Shown here: positions 33,551 to 37,500 of the stretch, piece by piece | Layout: each line of letters opens with the position of its first letter | Position numbering within the stretch: the stretch's first letter is position 1 | Origin: Neocallimastix lanati (nom. inval.) | Taxonomy: Eukaryota; Neocallimastigomycota; Neocallimastigomycetes; Neocallimastigales; Neocallimastigaceae | Assembly: GCA_016946835.1 (NCBI GenBank) | Contig: JACVTC010000036.1 | Coordinates: forward strand, 330,001-367,500 | Reading direction: 5' to 3' | Length of the DNA stretch: 37,500 bases | Position numbers and translations under genes: made by a program | The notes under the pieces: generated by a model | The model's input: only the letters and a program-made list of their open reading frames with translations | What the model was told of the DNA's origin: nothing | Databases searched by the model: none

Positions 33551-34307
33551 ATGGAACATCTATTGACAACACAAGGTTGTTTTTTATTCTCGGTATACAC
33601 TAATGGGCCAATGCTAAAATGAAAGAGTTTGTTCATTCTAGACGCAAAAAATTTAAGGATAATATCCTGTCAGTGAAAAGAATTACTAAATTCAATGATA
33701 GTTTCTTCAGGATAAAGGTATACACTCCAAATTTCAACCACGTAAAATTTGAAGAATTATTTGAAAAAGTAATATCAGGAGTTAAAATTTCATATTGTAG
33801 ATGTTCTAAATGGAATCATAAGGTTTCATTTAAACATTTAAAAACAAATATTTAATATCTAATAACTCGTTTAATAATACAAACTCAGCAAATCTCAGTT
33901 CAATTAATTTAATAAATGATATAATTGTCAATCATGAACTTATTGCTTCCAATATTCCTAATCTTAATTCTCAAAATCCACTTTCACATTCTAACACAGA
34001 AAAGTTTTCTTTTTACTTTAAAAGTAATATAAAAGATATTATGGACTATTTAAGTGATGGACCTAAACAAGCTAAGAGTAAAGTATAATTAATTCCTTTT
34101 AACAATATAACAAAAAAAAAAAAAACCATTTTTGCTCAACGGACTGAAAAATAGAAATATGAAAGGACAATTGATATTAATTAATGAATATGCTTCACTT
34201 TCACTAGAAGATACTTTTAAGTTATCTTGGAAAATTTTTGAAAATAGTGTACCTTCAGAAATCTTTTCTAAAACTATTTATTTAATGAATGAACTTCTTT
34301 ATGTAAT

Positions 34308-34338
<31 letters not shown>

Positions 34339-34611
34339 GGGAACTCCATTAAAAATTATTAAAAATGGTGAATATGTTAGTTCTATTGCTATTAATAATT
34401 TCCTTGATAAAAATAAACCCTTATTATTCAATTATTCATTCATGGACATATTCATGAATCAGTTCGTAAATCTAAACAGTTTTTGATGAACAATAGTACA
34501 GAAGATAGAAACTCTATTTCAGTCAGTATTGGAAATGATTTAAAACCTAAAAAATTTAATATTGTTATTATTGATACCAATGATTTATCAAATACTAAAA
34601 GATATAATTAA
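33551..34611 (+). pseudogene. Decayed ORF downstream of a LINE 5' module, ORF1-like candidate
   Basis: Coding-like sequence in several frames. Frame from ATG 33551 (MEHLLTTQGCFLFSVYTNG), a shift near 33611-33619, then 33619-33855 (EFVHSRRKKFKDN, SFFRIKVYTPNF, FEELFEKVISG, KISYCRCSKW), a shift to about 33857-34088 (VNHELIASNIPN, FSFYFKSNIKDIMDYL, ending TAA), then 34132-34311 (LSLEDTFKLSWKIFE, VPSEIFSKTIYLMNELLYV), a T/A homopolymer at about 34305-34338, GTPLKIIKNGEY, and a last frame ending TKRYN at the TAA 34609-34611. The first 80 residues have the alternating strand/helix pattern of an RRM-like domain, similar in layout to residues 20-100 of the intact LINE. No reliable family match. It may be ORF1 of a two-ORF LINE, or an unrelated captured gene. 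Confidence 0.45.
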
Positions 34612-35297
34612 TAGATAAATTTAGATATTTATATATGTGTTCATAAAAACTATTTTTTTGTTGTGAACTCTATTATTCTAACAAATAAAAAAATTTAATA
34701 AAATTATTAGTTTTTTTTTTTATGTTATTATATGAGTAAAAGAATTTAATTAACTACTTTTTTTATTTTCTTCTAAATTTTATATTTCAAAATATTTAAT
34801 TTTCTTTTAAAATCTTCATAATAAATTATATATTTGTATATTAATGTTTTTCAAAACCTTAATAGAAAAAAAATTTTTTTTCTTTATTCATTATTAAAAC
34901 TATTCATAGATTGTTATATTTATTTATAAAATATCGAAAATTTATTGTATATATAGAATGTATAAAAGCAAAACAAAAAAAAAAAGAAAAAACTGATTCA
35001 TGTACATTACATAGTGTAGTTATATAATAATACATTTAACTTTTTTTTTTTATTATTTTTATTATTCATAATAAATAAATTATATTTTTGGTTTAATTTT
35101 ATTTTATTGTTATTTTATAAAATTTTAAAATATATTTTTTTATATTATTATATATAATCTTAATACAATAAGAATATACATAATAGAATATATTAATAAA
35201 TTTGTACTCCCAATGAATAGATAAAAATTAATTTAAGATTTTTAATGAATGAAAATTATTATATTTAAAAAGGTTTATCTGTAAAATAAAATTAAAA

Positions 35298-35330
<33 letters not shown>

Positions 35331-36429
35331 ATTATTATAATTATTATTATTATTAATAAAAGAATATTATATATAAATAGTAAATAGTAAAATCTGTTAT
35401 ATATAAAATAAGAAAAACAAAATAAAAATGAAAAATTAGATGCCATAATTTATAATTAATATATAAATAATAATAAATAATAATAAATATTAACATTAAA
35501 TAATTAAAATGTGATTAAAATAATGAGCAATGCAATAAATTTCTAAATAATTAAATAATTAAAATCATTTTAATGTTTTAATTATTTAATTAATAAAAAA
35601 AAAAAAACATAATAAAGTTTAATTGTAATCATTATTACATTTATGGATTTATGGAGAATAATATTCCAATCATTAATATTTATCATTTATTAGACTATAA
35701 TGTAATATATTTCAATTTAAAAATCATAAGAAATCAAAATGTTTTATTAAAATTAATAATGAAAATTAATAATAATAAAAAATTCAACAATAATCATAAT
35801 ATTTAAAATTATAATAATTAAATACCTATAAAAGTAATTAATGATGATGATAATAAAAATAATTAAAATATAATAATAATATTAATAATATTCATTATAA
35901 TATTATATGATCATAATTAAATATATTTAAATTTTGTTAAGTATGAAATGATCATTTTAATTATTAATTATTATTATTAATTATTTTAATCATATAAATA
36001 TTTTTGAATTTATAAATTTATCATATATTTTTTATTATATATTTATTATATTTCTATATATATAAAAGTACCGTTGATATTATAATATGAATAATTTAAT
36101 AAAAAAAAAAAAAAAGGAAATTATTTTAATTAAACCATATTCATGGATACGACAATTTTTTTATTTTTTTATTTTAACATTTTTTTTTCAATTTTTAAAA
36201 TTTCGTTTTTATATTTTATATTTTTTTAAAATATTATTAATTAAAGTTTATATATTAAATAATATTAAAAAAAAAAAAAAAAAAATAGGAAAAGAAAAAT
36301 TGGAATTAAAAGATATTAATAATAAAAATAATAGATATATATTTATTTATATATTATATATAATTTATATATTTATATATGTACTATATACAATTATCAA
36401 TAATATATTTTAATTTTTTTTTTATTTAA

Positions 36430-36473
<44 letters not shown>

Positions 36474-36477
36474 GTAA

Positions 36478-36508
<31 letters not shown>

Positions 36509-37017
36509 TTTAATATTATCTTTTAATTAATATAAAAGAATACCTCGTCTTACCTATATCATACACATGTTCTTCTAATATTAACCAATATATTAAATAA
36601 TATAATTTTTTGTTTCAGCTTTTTTTTTTTTTTTTTTTTTAAAAAAAATTGTTTTAAATTAGTTTGTTTTATTTATATAATTTTTTTTATATAATAATTA
36701 ATGATTAGTTAAAAAAAAAATTTATAATGAAGTCTATCAATAAATAATCTATTTTTATATAATGAATTAAATATAACATATCAAATATATATATATTTTA
36801 TTATATATATATAATATGAAGAAATTTAACATTGTATTGAACAATATATATATAAAAAAAAGTAGAGAATTTTAAAAAAAAGCATTTTTTATTAAAATAA
36901 TCAGTATATATATATATATATATTATTTAATTAGAAAATAAAATGACATGCAAATCAAATCATAATTATATAGTTTTAGTAATTACATAGGAAATAACAA
37001 TATATAAATAAATGAAT

Positions 37018-37050
<33 letters not shown>

Positions 37051-37186
37051 GACCAAAAGAAAATATAAATAAAAAGTAATATTTTAAATTCATAATTTAA
37101 AAAAAAGAAAAAAAAATAAGTAAATAATTATCAGAAAATTACAGTTTGATAATAAACAAACAGACAAACAAACAAACAAACAAACG

Positions 37187-37223
<37 letters not shown>

Positions 37224-37227
37224 CAAA
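34612..37227. other. A+T-rich intergenic sequence
   Basis: No gene is supported. It contains AATAAAA signals just after the decayed ORF, ATT/TTA triplet runs (35301-35355, 36432-36472), (TA)n runs, a hairpin at 35548-35592 and a long A tract at about 37185-37222 ahead of the next start codon. The frame at 36087-36413 is dominated by homopolymer-derived K/F/I codons. Confidence 0.6.
35548..35592. repeat. 17-bp perfect inverted repeat
   Basis: TAATTAAATAATTAAAA (35548-35564) and its exact complement (35576-35592) flank an 11-nt loop in which CATT and AATG can pair too. The arms are pure A/T, so chance formation is not excluded. Confidence 0.7.
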
Positions 37228-37500
37228 ATGATTGAAATGATAATAAATAAATTATCTAACGTGTTAGTAAATTTTATTAAACCAGAATCTAAATCAGATA
37301 TCAGTGATACCAAAACTAATTCATATAATAATAAGATGAATGAAAGTAATATAAATGATATAAATAGTAGTACAGGTCGTTTTAGTCAATATCAAAAAAG
37401 TATGAATAGAAAATCCTTTAATAGTTTGGACTTTAGACCAAAAGACTTTTTAGACGTCATTAATAAAAAACATTCCCCTTCTTCTTCAATATCTTCGGTA
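37228..37500 (+). CDS. Unknown protein, N-terminal 91 codons, cut by the window end
   Basis: ATG at 37228 follows a long A tract and GCAAA. The frame is open for 91 codons to the edge, starting MIEMIINKLSNVLVNFIKPE and then Ser/Asn/Lys-rich, low-complexity sequence (SFNSLDFRPKDFLDV, SPSSSISSV). Codon composition is clearly richer than the flanking spacer. A disordered N-terminal segment is likely; function cannot be judged. Confidence 0.6.
   Translation, partial: MIEMIINKLSNVLVNFIKPESKSDISDTKTNSYNNKMNESNINDINSSTGRFSQYQKSMNRKSFNSLDFRPKDFLDVINKKHSPSSSISSV

Noticed and set aside
36087-36413. 108-codon frame with K runs and F/I/Y-rich segments
   Set aside because: Built from homopolymers and (TA)n; no coding-like composition, motif or sensible start context. 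A small membrane protein is not excluded but cannot be supported.

Overview
The window is eukaryotic and extremely A+T-rich, well above 80 % A+T by eye outside genes. It has spliceosomal introns with GT..AG ends, standard stop codons, AATAAA-type poly(A) signals, and abundant homopolymer and (TTA)n / (TAAATAA)n arrays. The composition, the A-tract leader before start codons, the AAG/GAA/CCA-biased codons of the large glycogenin gene and the many LINE copies fit an anaerobic gut fungus (Neocallimastigomycota) best. This assignment is an inference; other A+T-rich protists are less likely but not excluded.

Layout. (1) 1-3190: 3' part of a multi-exon gene for a multi-pass membrane protein. I can follow ten exons in frame, including an 11-nt micro-exon. 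(2) 3191-14958: about 11.8 kb without convincing genes, holding minisatellites, a 1.2-kb heptamer satellite, long T tracts, a near-perfect hairpin and a 115-bp tandem duplication. (3) 14959-20160: an intact single-exon 1733-residue glycogenin-like GT8 protein with a very large repeat-built tail. (4) 20161-22048: A+T-rich spacer. (5) 22049-34611: a nested graveyard of non-LTR retrotransposons (APE endonuclease-RT LINEs). It contains one apparently intact full-length element (22825-27761, ORF 1361 aa, 34-nt poly(A), 12-bp target-site duplication), one full-length but decayed relative (29014-33384), several 5'-truncated copies, two further nested insertions with perfect target-site duplications, and a LINE 5' module joined to a different decayed ORF. 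(6) 34612-37227: A+T-rich spacer. (7) 37228-37500: the 5' end of another gene, cut by the window edge.

How parts relate. The LINE copies can be ordered in time. An old zinc-finger-end fragment was split first by a 266-bp LINE 3' end and by the intact LINE; removing both insertions restores one open frame. The decayed LINE was split in its 5' UTR by a 781-bp LINE 3' fragment. The elements share a strongly conserved 5' module and a GTCTA-poly(A) 3' terminus although their coding parts have diverged, which suggests modular exchange of ends. No prokaryotic system, CRISPR array or confident RNA gene was found. The most notable items are the intact LINE with its RRM-like N-terminal domain and 5' hairpin, the repeat-extended glycogenin, and the micro-exon gene.
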